Shown in pieces: positions 41,409-50,564 of a stretch of DNA of 64,000 nucleotides. Position 1 is the first letter of the stretch; each line of letters begins with the position of its first letter. The stretch is from Actinomadura parmotrematis (GTDB lineage Bacteria; Actinomycetota; Actinomycetes; Streptosporangiales; Streptosporangiaceae): positions 186,001-250,000 of the forward strand of contig NZ_JAIBOA010000001.1 of assembly GCF_019458805.1 (NCBI RefSeq), read 5' to 3'. The notes beneath the pieces are model-generated. The model saw nothing but the letters and a program-made list of their open reading frames with translations, had not been told where the DNA came from and searched no databases. The translations under genes and the position numbers were made by a program.

Positions 41409-42986
41409 GTGAATCCCCCGGAAACGCCGCAGTTCGGCAAGCGCCAGACCAGGATCATCCTGGGCGGGCTCATGCTCGGCATGCTGCTCGCCGCGCTCGA
41501 CCAGATGATCGTCTCGACGGCGCTGCCGACCATCGTCCGCGACCTGAACGGCCTGGAGCACATCTCCTGGGTGGTGACCGCCTACCTGCTGGCGTCCACC
41601 GTGGCGATGCCGCTCTACGGCAAGCTCGGCGACCAGTACGGGCGCAAGCCGGTGTTCGTGTTCGTGATCGTGGTGTTCATCATCGGGTCCGTGCTCTGCG
41701 GCATGGCCCAGTCGATGACGCAGCTCATCCTGTTCCGCGCGGTGCAGGGCCTCGGCGGCGGCGGGCTGATGCTGTCCGCCATGTCGATCATTGCCGACGT
41801 GGTGCCGCTCCGCGACCGGGGCCGCTACCAGGGCGTGTTCGGCGCGGTCTTCGCGCTCGCCTCCGTCGCCGGGCCGCTCGTCGGCGGCTTCTTCTCCGAC
41901 CACCTCACCTGGCGCTGGATCTTCTACATCAACCTGCCGATCGGCCTCGCCGCGCTCGCCGTCGCGGTGTTCGGGCTGAAGCTGCACCGGCCCGGCGGGC
42001 ACCCGCGGATCGACTACCTCGGCGCGGCGCTCATCGCCGCCGGCGTCGCCTGCGTCACCCTGTTCACGAGCTGGGGCGGCACCCAGTACGACTGGGACTC
42101 CCCGGTCATCATCGGCCTCGGCGCCGGCGGCGTCCTGCTGATCGCGCTGTTCGCGGTCGCCGAGACCCGCGCCGCCGAGCCGATCATCCCGCTGCGGCTG
42201 TTCCGCCGCCGCACCTTCGGCGTCGCGAGCGGCATCAGCTTCCTCGTCGGGTTCGGGATGTTCGGCTGCATGGCGTTCCTGCCGCTGTTCCTGCAGATCG
42301 TGTCGGGCGCGAGCGCCACCAACTCGGGCTTCCTCGTGCTGCCCCTGATGGTCGGGATGCTCGCCACCAGCATCACCGCGGGCCGCATCACCAGCGCCAC
42401 CGGCCGCTACAAGCTGTTCCCGATCATCGGTACCGCGATCGCGACCGGCGGCATGGGCCTGCTCGCCTCGATGGACGTGCACACCTCGCGCCTCGCCTCC
42501 AGCGCCTACATGGTGGTGCTCGGCGCGGGCCTCGGCCTGGTCATGCAGACCGTCGTGCTCGCGGTGCAGAACACCGTCGACCGCAAGGACCTCGGCAGCG
42601 CGACCTCCACGGTGACGTTCTCCCGCCAGGTCGGCGCCTCGTTCGGCGTCGCGGTGTTCGGCGCCATCTTCAACAACCGCCTCGCCGCCGAGCTGCGCGA
42701 CGTCGTCCCGGCGGGCGTCCGGATGCCGTCCACCTCCTCCATCTCCCGCGAGATCATCGACCGGCTCCCGGCGCAGATCCGCGACGGCGTCCTGTCGGCC
42801 TTCGCCGGCGCCCTCACCGACGTGTTCCTCTACGCCACCCCGTTCATGGTCCTGGCCTTCGTCGGCGCCTGGTTCCTCAAGGAGGAGCCCCTGCACGGCA
42901 GCCCCCAGGAGACGTCCCACACCCCGGCCGCCCCGGCCGCCGAACAACCCCTCGAAGCCGCCGTAGAAGCCAACGACCACTCCTGA
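41409..42986 (+). CDS. MFS drug exporter, DHA2 (14-TM, EmrB/QacA) family
   Basis: A 525-residue membrane transporter with about 14 hydrophobic segments. GGLMLGMLLAALDQMIVSTALPTIVRDLNG is the helix 1 signature of DHA2 exporters; GKLGDQYGRKPVF is the MFS motif A; and QGLGGGGLMLSAMSIIADVVPLRDRGRYQG carries the following conserved segments. Family members expel drugs by proton antiport; specificity is unknown. The GTG at 41409 follows GGAG. Two inverted repeats upstream suggest repressor control, and a strong terminator follows. Confidence 0.92.
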   Translation: MNPPETPQFGKRQTRIILGGLMLGMLLAALDQMIVSTALPTIVRDLNGLEHISWVVTAYLLASTVAMPLYGKLGDQYGRKPVFVFVIVVFIIGSVLCGMAQSMTQLILFRAVQGLGGGGLMLSAMSIIADVVPLRDRGRYQGVFGAVFALASVAGPLVGGFFSDHLTWRWIFYINLPIGLAALAVAVFGLKLHRPGGHPRIDYLGAALIAAGVACVTLFTSWGGTQYDWDSPVIIGLGAGGVLLIALFAVAETRAAEPIIPLRLFRRRTFGVASGISFLVGFGMFGCMAFLPLFLQIVSGASATNSGFLVLPLMVGMLATSITAGRITSATGRYKLFPIIGTAIATGGMGLLASMDVHTSRLASSAYMVVLGAGLGLVMQTVVLAVQNTVDRKDLGSATSTVTFSRQVGASFGVAVFGAIFNNRLAAELRDVVPAGVRMPSTSSISREIIDRLPAQIRDGVLSAFAGALTDVFLYATPFMVLAFVGAWFLKEEPLHGSPQETSHTPAAPAAEQPLEAAVEANDHS

Positions 42987-42993
42987 CGCCCCC

Positions 42994-43031
42994 GCCCGAG
43001 CGCCCCTCCGGCCCCGGAGGGGCGCTCGGGC
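42994..43031 (+). terminator. Terminator after the MFS exporter
   Basis: A perfect 18-bp GC-rich stem (42994-43011 and 43014-43031) with a 2-base loop, seven bases after the exporter stop. No T-run. Confidence 0.85.
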
Positions 43032-43072
43032 CGTTCCCCAGGAAGAGCACCCGCCGCCGCAGCCCTCGTAAC

Positions 43073-43216
43073 TACACTGCGAAAGATGCCACCAACAGAA
43101 AGCCACTGCGCATGGAACAACCCTCCGCCGGCCTCACCGCAGACCACTTCCTCGCCCTGCGCGGGCGGGTGATTTCAGGTTCCCGGCCTGATGTACTTGA
43201 TGCACTGAGTGCATAG
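43073..43216 (+). pseudogene. Broken 5' fragment of a Uma2-family gene
   Basis: This stretch repeats the start of the intact Uma2 gene 160 bases downstream. TACACT at 43073-43078 stands seven bases before an ATG (43086) reading MPPTESH, compared with TACACT seven bases before GTG reading MLSAESHH in the intact gene. After a frame change, a second frame (43112-43216, 34 residues) gives GLTADHFLALRG, compared with GFTADDFLAMRG. Homology then stops and the frame ends in unrelated sequence. It is a truncated, frameshifted partial duplicate that retains the promoter-start layout. A TGCACT-G-AGTGCA palindrome sits at 43201-43213. Confidence 0.75.
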
Positions 43217-43233
43217 ACCGAGCGCCCGTCGAT

Positions 43234-43239
43234 TACACT
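43234..43239 (+). promoter_or_regulatory. -10 element of a probably leaderless Uma2 transcript
   Basis: TACACT lies seven bases before the GTG start at 43247, the spacing at which transcription begins on the start codon itself. No ribosome-binding site is needed. The same element and spacing occur in the broken copy at 43073-43086, which supports its use. No clear -35 is visible. Confidence 0.6.
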
Positions 43240-43246
43240 CCGAAGG

Positions 43247-43858
43247 GTGCTCTCAGCAGAAAGTCACCACATGGACGCCTCGTCGCTGCCAGACTGGGTC
43301 ATCCCCCCGCCGGGCGGCTTCACCGCCGATGACTTTCTCGCCATGCGCGGTCTGCCCCGGCACACGGAGCTGATCGACGGGAGCCTCGTCTTCGTGAGCC
43401 CGCAGGAGAAATGGCACGCCAGAGTGATCGACTTGCTGCGTGCCGAGCTCGACCGGCAGGCTCCCGATGATCTGCGCACCGAACGCGAGATGGCGGTACG
43501 GCTCGCCAAACGTCAGATGCCGGAGCCGGACGTTCTGGTGGTCACCGTAGACGCGTACGAGCGGGGCGACCCGTCCACCTACTATCTGCCGGAAGACGTG
43601 GTGCTCGCGGTCGAGGCGGTCTCGCCGGATTCTAAAGATCGGGACCGGGAGACCAAGCCGCTGAAGTACGCCAAGGCCGGCATCAGGCACTTCTGGCGGG
43701 TGGAGCGGAGCGATTCGGGCACTGTGGTGTACGTGTACGAGCGCGATCTGGAGAGCGGGCGGTATGCGCTCACCGGTATTCACCACGAACGGCTCAAGCT
43801 CGCGGTTCCGTTCGCGATCGACGTCGATCTCAGCCGCGTCGGGCGCCGGGCACGGTGA
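43247..43858 (+). CDS. Uma2-family (DUF820) restriction-endonuclease-fold protein
   Basis: A 203-residue protein of PF05685, with a PD-(D/E)XK nuclease core. Recognisable blocks are GFTADDFLAMRG, HTELIDGSLVFVSP, MPEPDVLVVTVD (the Asp), LAVEAVSPDSKDRDRETKPLKYAKAGI (Glu and Lys) and HFWRVE. The family is expanded in actinobacteria and cyanobacteria; its biological role is unresolved. Third codon positions use more A and T than the neighbours, which suggests acquisition by transfer. The start is a GTG, probably leaderless. Confidence 0.85.
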   Translation: MLSAESHHMDASSLPDWVIPPPGGFTADDFLAMRGLPRHTELIDGSLVFVSPQEKWHARVIDLLRAELDRQAPDDLRTEREMAVRLAKRQMPEPDVLVVTVDAYERGDPSTYYLPEDVVLAVEAVSPDSKDRDRETKPLKYAKAGIRHFWRVERSDSGTVVYVYERDLESGRYALTGIHHERLKLAVPFAIDVDLSRVGRRAR

Positions 43859-43879
43859 GGAACGCCGCCGGCGGGAGGG

Positions 43880-44245
43880 CTAGGCGCGGAACTCGCTGGT
43901 GTCGCCGTCGGTCCAGGTCATGGTGAAGGCGCCGGACTTCGGGGCCGGGGCGGTGCCGTCGAACTTGGAGGTGCCGCAGTCGAAGGTGAAGCGGTAGTCC
44001 GCGGCGGCCTTGGCGACCTTGCCGGTGCAGTCGAGGCTGGTCTTGAAGGTGAGGGCGCCGGCGGCGTCGACGGTGAGGACGGTGCCGCCGTTGCCGACGT
44101 CGCCGCCGGCGGCGGAGCGCCAGGTGCCGGTGAAGGGGGTCGCGCCGGACGGGCGGGCGTCCTTCTTCGGGTCGCCGCCCCCGCCGCAGGCGGCGAGGGG
44201 GAGGGCGGCGGCGAGCAGGAGCAGGGGGGCGAGGGCGGTGCGCAT
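43880..44245 (-). CDS. Small secreted lipoprotein
   Basis: A 121-residue protein with a signal peptide and lipobox LAAC at about residues 17-20, followed by a Gly-rich spacer. The mature domain (about 35-121) is beta-rich (TPFTGTWRSAAGG, VLTVDAAGALTFKTSLDC, DYRFTFDCG) with two Cys that could pair. No function can be assigned. The start overlaps the stop of the D-Ala-D-Ala carboxypeptidase by one base, so it is probably made with that enzyme and acts at the cell surface. Confidence 0.8.
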   Translation of the reverse strand: MRTALAPLLLLAAALPLAACGGGGDPKKDARPSGATPFTGTWRSAAGGDVGNGGTVLTVDAAGALTFKTSLDCTGKVAKAAADYRFTFDCGTSKFDGTAPAPKSGAFTMTWTDGDTSEFRA

Positions 44246-45138
44246 CAGTCGCGTGACTCCGTGGTCCGCAGGAGCGAGTCGGTGGGGACGCCGAAGCCCC
44301 AGTTGAGCATCCGGGCGGCGTCGTCGAAGCGGTCCGCGGACGTGGGGGCGCCGAGGGCCGCGCCGATCAGCGTACGCCGTCCGCGGGCGGCGGTGAACAG
44401 CAGGCAGTAGCCCGCCGCGTCGGTGAAGCCCGTCTTGACGCCCGCGGCGCCCCGGTAGGAGCCGAGCATCTGGTTGGTGTTGGTCCAGGTGTAGGCGCGG
44501 TGGGCGCGGGTCTTGGCGAGGCGGTGGGTGCGGGCGGTGACGGGGCGGCGGAGCGCCGGGTAGCGCAGGGCGGTCCGGGCCAGGCGGACGAGGTCGCGCG
44601 GCGTGGAGGAGTCGGCGGTCCGCGCCGGCCAGGGCAGCCCGTCGAAGTTGTCGTAGCGGGTGTTGCTCATGCCGAGGGACCTGGCGGTCCGGTTCATCTT
44701 GGCGACGAACCTCGGCCAGCCGGGCCCGTAGGAGTCGGCGAGCGCGTAGGCGGCGTCCGAGCCCGACGGCAGCAGCATCGCGTACAGCAGCCGGCGCGCC
44801 GTGAGGCGGTCGCCGGCGCGGAGGCCCGCCATGCTCGCGCCGTGCCGGACGCCGTAGTCCACGTAGGAGCGCTTGACGGTGATGGTGCGGTCCAGGTCGC
44901 CGGCGCGGACGACGACCAGCGCCGTCATGACCTTGGTGACGCTCGCGATCGGGTAGCGGGTGTCGGCGCCGCGCGCCCAGCGGACGCGGCCGGCGCCGTC
45001 GGCGAGCAGCGCGGTACGGGCCTTGACGCCTGCCGGCCCGGCGGCGGGGACGGCCGGGGGCGTCGTGGCGGCGGCCGGCGGGGCGGCCGCGAGGGGGAGG
45101 GCCGAGGACACGGCCACCATGACCCAGAGGTACCGCAT
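44245..45138 (-). CDS. D-alanyl-D-alanine carboxypeptidase family protein (copy 1)
   Basis: A 297-residue secreted penicillin-binding protein of the S11 (DacA-like) family, acting on peptidoglycan outside the membrane. It has an N-terminal signal peptide (about 1-24), SxxK as SVTK and KTG as GVKTGFTDAAG. The second motif SxN is replaced by SGS (in LPSGSDAAYALAD), as its neighbour has SGC, so catalysis may be altered. The ATG at 45138 follows GGAGGG; an ATG 12 codons upstream is less likely. It lies 99 bases after copy 2, behind a hairpin. Confidence 0.88.
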   Translation of the reverse strand: MRYLWVMVAVSSALPLAAAPPAAATTPPAVPAAGPAGVKARTALLADGAGRVRWARGADTRYPIASVTKVMTALVVVRAGDLDRTITVKRSYVDYGVRHGASMAGLRAGDRLTARRLLYAMLLPSGSDAAYALADSYGPGWPRFVAKMNRTARSLGMSNTRYDNFDGLPWPARTADSSTPRDLVRLARTALRYPALRRPVTARTHRLAKTRAHRAYTWTNTNQMLGSYRGAAGVKTGFTDAAGYCLLFTAARGRRTLIGAALGAPTSADRFDDAARMLNWGFGVPTDSLLRTTESRD

Positions 45139-45180
45139 GTCACCCTCCGTTCTGGACGGCTTGCAGCATCGCAACGGCGG

Positions 45181-45221
45181 CGGGCGCCCGCAACCGGTTC
45201 GGGAAAGGTCGCGGGCGCCCG
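45181..45221 (-). terminator. Hairpin between the two carboxypeptidase genes
   Basis: An 11-bp stem (45181-45191 with 45211-45221) and a 19-base loop, 17 bases after the stop of copy 2 and before the start of copy 1. Confidence 0.5.
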
Positions 45222-45237
45222 GCGGGGGGACGGCGGG

Positions 45238-46164
45238 TCAGTCGACGTTGGCGCCGGACACGACGGCCGGCGGCGTGTACGCGGCGGCCGCCTTCACCCC
45301 GAAGCCCCAGTTCAGGACCTTGGCGGCGTCGGTGAACCGGGCGGCCTCGGAGGTGGTGGAGCTGTTCAGCACCACGCCGAGGTAGGTCTTGGAGCCGCGC
45401 TTGGCCGAGAACAGCAGCGAGTACCCGGAGGCGTTGGTGTGGCCGGTCTTCACGCCGATCGCGCCCTTGTAGGAGCCGATCAGCCGGTTGGTGGTCAGCC
45501 ACGAGTAGGCGTGGTGGCCGCCGCCCGACGGCAGCGTGTAGGTGCGGCGGGCGACGACGGCGCGGATGTCGGCCTTGGTCATCGCGTAGTACCCGAGCCG
45601 CGTGAGGTCGCGGGCGGTGGAGTACGTCGCGGTGTCCGACGGCCAGGGCAGCCCGTCGAAGTTGGCGTAGTGCGTGCGCGTCATCTTGAGCGCCGCGGCG
45701 GCCTTGTTCATCTTGGCGACGAACCCGCGCCAGCCCGGCCCGTACACGTCGGCGAGCGCGTAGGCGGCGTCGCAGCCCGACGGCAGCAGCAGGCCGTTCA
45801 GGAGCTGGCGGGCGGTCAGCTTGTCGCCGGCCCGCAGCTTGGCCATGCTGCCGCCGTGCCGGACGGCGTAGTCGATGTACTTCTGCTTGACGGTGATCTT
45901 GCGGTCGAGGCCGCCGGCGCGCACCACCACGACGGCCGTCATCAGCTTGGTGATGCTGCCGATCGGCCGCTTGGTGTCGACGGCGCGGCCCCACTTCACC
46001 TTCCTGGTGCCGCTGTCGAAGAGGATGGCCGACTTGGCGTTGACGCCGGACGGCCCGGCCGCCGCGGCGTCCGCGGCGAGGGCGGGCACGGCGACGAGCG
46101 GCAGCGTCACGGCGCCGGCGACGGCCACCCGGCCGGCCCGGCGGGCGATGGTGGGCAAGGGCAT
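45238..46164 (-). CDS. D-alanyl-D-alanine carboxypeptidase family protein (copy 2)
   Basis: A 308-residue paralog of the next gene downstream, similar along its entire length. The signal peptide ends near residue 31 (PALAADA). SxxK is SITK, KTG is GVKTGHTNASG, and the SxN position reads SGC (LPSGCDAAYALAD). The tandem arrangement indicates a local duplication. Its role is presumably trimming of peptidoglycan pentapeptides or a lytic-pathway adjunct; loss of the SxN Asn leaves DD-peptidase activity uncertain. The C-terminal membrane anchor of classical DacA is not evident. Confidence 0.88.
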   Translation of the reverse strand: MPLPTIARRAGRVAVAGAVTLPLVAVPALAADAAAAGPSGVNAKSAILFDSGTRKVKWGRAVDTKRPIGSITKLMTAVVVVRAGGLDRKITVKQKYIDYAVRHGGSMAKLRAGDKLTARQLLNGLLLPSGCDAAYALADVYGPGWRGFVAKMNKAAAALKMTRTHYANFDGLPWPSDTATYSTARDLTRLGYYAMTKADIRAVVARRTYTLPSGGGHHAYSWLTTNRLIGSYKGAIGVKTGHTNASGYSLLFSAKRGSKTYLGVVLNSSTTSEAARFTDAAKVLNWGFGVKAAAAYTPPAVVSGANVD

Positions 46165-46246
46165 CCCCGTTCACATAAGGCGCATAGACCACATTCGTGG
46201 TGGAACGAGGGTGCCAGTGCGGGGCCGTGCCCACAACCGGTTCCGA

Positions 46247-46882
46247 TCAAGCCGTGATCAAAGTGACCGCGCCGGCGCCGACGAGCGCGACCGCCCACAC
46301 CCGGTCGAGGTTGAACCAGGCGCGGCGGAGCACCGCGAGCCCGACGATCTCGTAGACGAGGACGGCGACGGCGCCCGCGACCGCGAACATCGCCAGGGTG
46401 TGCACGGCGGTGACGAACACCGCCGCCGACACCGCGCTCCCCGTCCCGGCGGCGAGGCCGTGGTCGTGGCCGGCGACCGGCGCGGCCCCGGCGTTCAGCA
46501 CCGGCAGCAGCATGAGGCCCGCGCCGTGCGCCGACGACATCAGGAACGACCAGCCGGCGAGCTGCCAGAGCGAGATCCTCATGCCGACCCAGCGGAAGTG
46601 CCGCTGCGACAGCAGCCGCCAGAGCCCGAACGCGACGAGCAGGACGCCCCCGCCGATCGCCACGGCCCGCGTCGCGACGACCGAGCGGGTGAGCGTCACC
46701 AGCAGCGCGACGGCGCCGACCGACGCGGCGTGCCCGGCCGCGATCGCCGGGAGCGACTGCAGGACGGGCGCGCGGCTGCGCTCCTGCAGTCCCCGGGCGA
46801 CCGCGAACAGCCAGCCCATCGCCGGGTTCAGGCCGTGGAAGGCGCCGAGCGCGACGAGGGCGGCGAGCGACCCGTCCTTCAC
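46247..46882 (-). CDS. Integral membrane protein of the NicO/UreH-like type
   Basis: A 211-residue protein with six hydrophobic segments. The N-terminal LGAFHGLNPAMGWLFAVARGLQ places a His in the first helix, and AHGAGLMLLPVLN a second, as in nickel/cobalt or cytochrome-biogenesis-like transporters of the NicO/UreH superfamily. A histidine cluster (GHDHG) lies in the loop near 140. It begins four bases after the SBP56 gene, so it may handle the metal needed by that enzyme, although this is inference. The substrate is unknown. Confidence 0.68.
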   Translation of the reverse strand: MKDGSLAALVALGAFHGLNPAMGWLFAVARGLQERSRAPVLQSLPAIAAGHAASVGAVALLVTLTRSVVATRAVAIGGGVLLVAFGLWRLLSQRHFRWVGMRISLWQLAGWSFLMSSAHGAGLMLLPVLNAGAAPVAGHDHGLAAGTGSAVSAAVFVTAVHTLAMFAVAGAVAVLVYEIVGLAVLRRAWFNLDRVWAVALVGAGAVTLITA

Positions 46883-46886
46883 CGGG

Positions 46887-48287
46887 TCACGGGTAGCAGT
46901 AGGAGTCGGAGGACGCGTCGCCGCCCTGCAAGCGGGTCTGGTGCGGGCGCAGGCCGCGGAAGTCGTCGCCGTGCGGGAAGAACCGCGTGTCGAAGGCGAA
47001 GCCGTCCTCGGTGGAGTCGAGCTTGGCCATCCAGGCGCCGACGCCGTCGGGGTAGAACTGGTCGTCCCACGCGCCGTAGAGGGAGTTGGTGACGTAGACG
47101 CGGCGGCCGTCGCGGCTGACCTCGACCATCTGCGGGCCGCCCGCGAGCGGCTCGTCCGGCGCCGCCGGGTGCGGCGTCCGGTTCACGATGCCGCCGATGC
47201 GCACCGAGCCGGCCTCGACGGGGTGGAACGGGTCGCCGACGTCGTAGCGCTTCAGCTCGCCGGTGCCCCAGCACGAGACGTACAGCCACCGGTCGTCGAC
47301 CGACAGGTCGATGTCGGTGACGAGCGGCGGGACGGCCCCGAACGGCGCGATCACCGGCGGCAGCGAGGCGGCGTCCGCGGGTTCCGCCGGGATCGTGATG
47401 ACCTTCGTCGCGGCCCAGGCGTCGCCGTCGCGGTGCCAGAGCCAGACCGACGCCGACAGGTCCTCGACGCTGACGACGACGCCCGCGAACCCGTACTGCT
47501 TGGTCGGGTCGTGCGCGGGCCGGAGCTCCAGCGCCATCTGGTGCTCGTCGCCGAGGTCGACCTCCTGGACGTGCTTGCGCTTCCGCAGGTCCCAGAAGTG
47601 CAGCTTGTGCCCGTACTTGCGGCCGAGCAGCAGCTCGCCGACCACGCCGTCCTCGATCATCGAGGGGGTGCCCCACTCGGAGCTGACGAGGACGTCGTGC
47701 GCGATGTGCCACCAGGCGTCGTAGGCGAAGAACTGCGGCCCGCGCTCGACCTCCCACTGCCCGAGCACCTCGAACGAGGTGTGGTCCAGCAGCGCGATCC
47801 CACCGGGACCTTCCCGGCCGTCCGCCCCGCCGAGCGCCGTCACGTACAGCCCTTCCGGCCCGCAGTGGACGGTGTGCGGGCGCGAGTACCCGGCGCGTCG
47901 GGCCAGGTCCTCGGCCTCGATGGTCTTGACGAGCCGCGGGTTCGCCGGGTCGTCCTTGGTGTCCAGGACGTGGATCCGCGAGGAGCGGAGGCCCGGCACG
48001 ATCAGGTAGCGGCGCTCGACGTGCGGGTGCGGCGACCCGGGGCAGAGCGCGCTGCTGCAGGCGTTCCACCCGAAGTGGTGCAGCTCGTCGCCGAGGTTCG
48101 GCAGCTCCGACCAGCCGACGACGCCGCCGTAGGACGCCGAGTCCGGATCGACGTCCAGGACGGCGATGGCGTCGGGCTTGGCGGCGGCGCGGTCGAACGC
48201 CGCGACGTAGGCGAGCTTCTCCGGCGGCGCCGCCAGGGCGTCGCGCGGCGAGGGGTAGAACGTCGGGTCGGGCTTCCAGAGCGCCAT
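46887..48287 (-). CDS. mtoX: Methanethiol oxidase / selenium-binding protein SBP56
   Basis: A 466-residue beta-propeller protein of the SBP56 family, of which bacterial MtoX oxidises methanethiol to formaldehyde, hydrogen sulfide and hydrogen peroxide. Family markers are WNACSSALCPGSPH, SRPHTVHCGPEGLY, HDVLVSSEWGTPSM, FWDLRKRKHVQEVDLGDEHQMALELRPAHDP and YVSCWGTGELKRYDV. Potential copper-ligand histidines are conserved. It follows the sulfite-oxidase-like gene by 13 bases, with GGAG upstream of its ATG, so the two probably form an operon for oxidising organic sulfur. Actual activity in actinobacteria is unverified. Confidence 0.87.
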   Translation of the reverse strand: MALWKPDPTFYPSPRDALAAPPEKLAYVAAFDRAAAKPDAIAVLDVDPDSASYGGVVGWSELPNLGDELHHFGWNACSSALCPGSPHPHVERRYLIVPGLRSSRIHVLDTKDDPANPRLVKTIEAEDLARRAGYSRPHTVHCGPEGLYVTALGGADGREGPGGIALLDHTSFEVLGQWEVERGPQFFAYDAWWHIAHDVLVSSEWGTPSMIEDGVVGELLLGRKYGHKLHFWDLRKRKHVQEVDLGDEHQMALELRPAHDPTKQYGFAGVVVSVEDLSASVWLWHRDGDAWAATKVITIPAEPADAASLPPVIAPFGAVPPLVTDIDLSVDDRWLYVSCWGTGELKRYDVGDPFHPVEAGSVRIGGIVNRTPHPAAPDEPLAGGPQMVEVSRDGRRVYVTNSLYGAWDDQFYPDGVGAWMAKLDSTEDGFAFDTRFFPHGDDFRGLRPHQTRLQGGDASSDSYCYP

Positions 48288-48300
48288 GGGGGGAGGCTCC

Positions 48301-49542
48301 TCACTGAACCGTGATCGGGTGGCGCGCGACGGCGCCGAACAGGTAGCCGAGCGTGTTGTAGGGGGCGGCGTCCGGCTGGACGGCGCCGGTGGCGTCGGTG
48401 GCGCGGGCGAGCAGCTCGTGCCGGCCGGCCGCCGGGTGCCAGGGCGCCGCCCAGCGCACCCAGCCGTGCTCGGCGGCCGGGCCGTGCAGGCGGGCGCGCC
48501 GCCAGGTCGCGCCGCCGTCGGCGCTGACGTCGACGCGCCGCACCCGGCCGCCGCCCGACCAGGACCGGCCGTGCAGGACGCGCGCGTCGCGGGCCTGGAC
48601 GGTGCCGTCCCAGGGCAGCTCGAACGCGCTCTTGACGTTCATCCGCGTGAGCGGCGCGCTGCCCTCGGGCGGGTAGTCGGGCCCGAAGAACCGGTAGTAG
48701 GAGGTGTTCCAGGGCGACGACAGCGGCTCGCGGGACACCTGGATGTCGCCGAGCCACTTGATGGAGGCGATGCCGACCCAGGACGGGACGACGAGGCGGG
48801 CGGGGAAGCCGTGGTCGGGCGGCAGCGGGCGGCCGTTCATCTCGTAGGCGACGAGGACGTCGTCCAGGGCCTTGGCGATCGGCAGCGGCCGCCGCACGTG
48901 CCCGAGGTTCCGCCCCTTGTCCACCCACTCGGCGTCCAGGCCGCGCGGCATGACGTCCACCGCGTCCTTGAGCAGCCCGGCACGTTCCAACAGGGTGGAC
49001 AGGCGGACGCCGCGCCAGCGCGCGACGCCGACCGCGCCGAGCTTCCACGCGGTGCCCGACACCGTCTGGCCCTGCTGGGTCGTGTAGAGGCTGCGGCCGT
49101 TGCCGGTGCACTCGATGGACGCGGCGATGGTGTGCGAGGGCAGCGCGCGCAGGGCGGCGTAGGAGAACTCGACCGGCGCGTCCTCGGCGGGGGAGCGGCG
49201 GAGGCCGTCGCCCCACAGCTTGAGGCGCCAGGTGCGGGCGTCGATGGTCGGCGTGGCGGTGTGGTTGCGGACGAAGAACCGGTCGATGGGGGTGTAGTAG
49301 CCCTGGCCCGCCATGGCCTCCCAGCGCATCTCGGCGTTGGTGCCCTGGGGGATGAAGAGCTCGGGCGGCAGCGGCTTGACGATGCCGGGGACGGGCGAGG
49401 GGGCGGGGGCCGGGTCGGCGGCGGCCGTTCCGGCGAGGAGGGGGCGGGCGCCGAGCGCGGCGGCGCCCGCGCCGGCCGTCAGGCGCAGCAGGCGCCGGCG
49501 GGACAGCTCGTGGACCGTTGCGTCGGTCGGGTGGCCGTTCAT
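48301..49542 (-). CDS. Tat-exported sulfite-oxidase-family molybdoenzyme
   Basis: A 413-residue molybdopterin oxidoreductase. A twin-arginine signal (SRRRLLRLTAGAGAAALG, about 14-31) predicts folded export. The molybdenum domain has DRFFVRNHTATP, the ligand Cys145 in IECTGNGR, and PSWVGIASIKWLGDIQV. The C-terminal Mo-co dimerisation domain (from about 290) has MNVKSAFELPW and VSADGGATW. No heme domain is fused. It may oxidise sulfite arising from thiol breakdown by its neighbour. The start is the ATG at 49542; an upstream in-frame start would add 12 residues. Confidence 0.9.
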   Translation of the reverse strand: MNGHPTDATVHELSRRRLLRLTAGAGAAALGARPLLAGTAAADPAPAPSPVPGIVKPLPPELFIPQGTNAEMRWEAMAGQGYYTPIDRFFVRNHTATPTIDARTWRLKLWGDGLRRSPAEDAPVEFSYAALRALPSHTIAASIECTGNGRSLYTTQQGQTVSGTAWKLGAVGVARWRGVRLSTLLERAGLLKDAVDVMPRGLDAEWVDKGRNLGHVRRPLPIAKALDDVLVAYEMNGRPLPPDHGFPARLVVPSWVGIASIKWLGDIQVSREPLSSPWNTSYYRFFGPDYPPEGSAPLTRMNVKSAFELPWDGTVQARDARVLHGRSWSGGGRVRRVDVSADGGATWRRARLHGPAAEHGWVRWAAPWHPAAGRHELLARATDATGAVQPDAAPYNTLGYLFGAVARHPITVQ

Positions 49543-49624
49543 GGCCCTGATGGTGCTGAGCCGGTGACCGAAAGTCAACTTTCCCTACTGAATTAGCCTG
49601 CTTTCCGCGGGCTAGGGTGGTCGG

Positions 49625-50560
<936 letters not shown>

Positions 50561-50564
50561 GCGG

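Noticed and set aside
49543..49624. Divergent promoter pair between the sulfite-oxidase-like and MoxR genes
   Set aside because: The stretch is AT-richer and must contain promoters, and a TTGACT is present on the minus strand, but no -10 stands at acceptable spacing, so I do not assign one.
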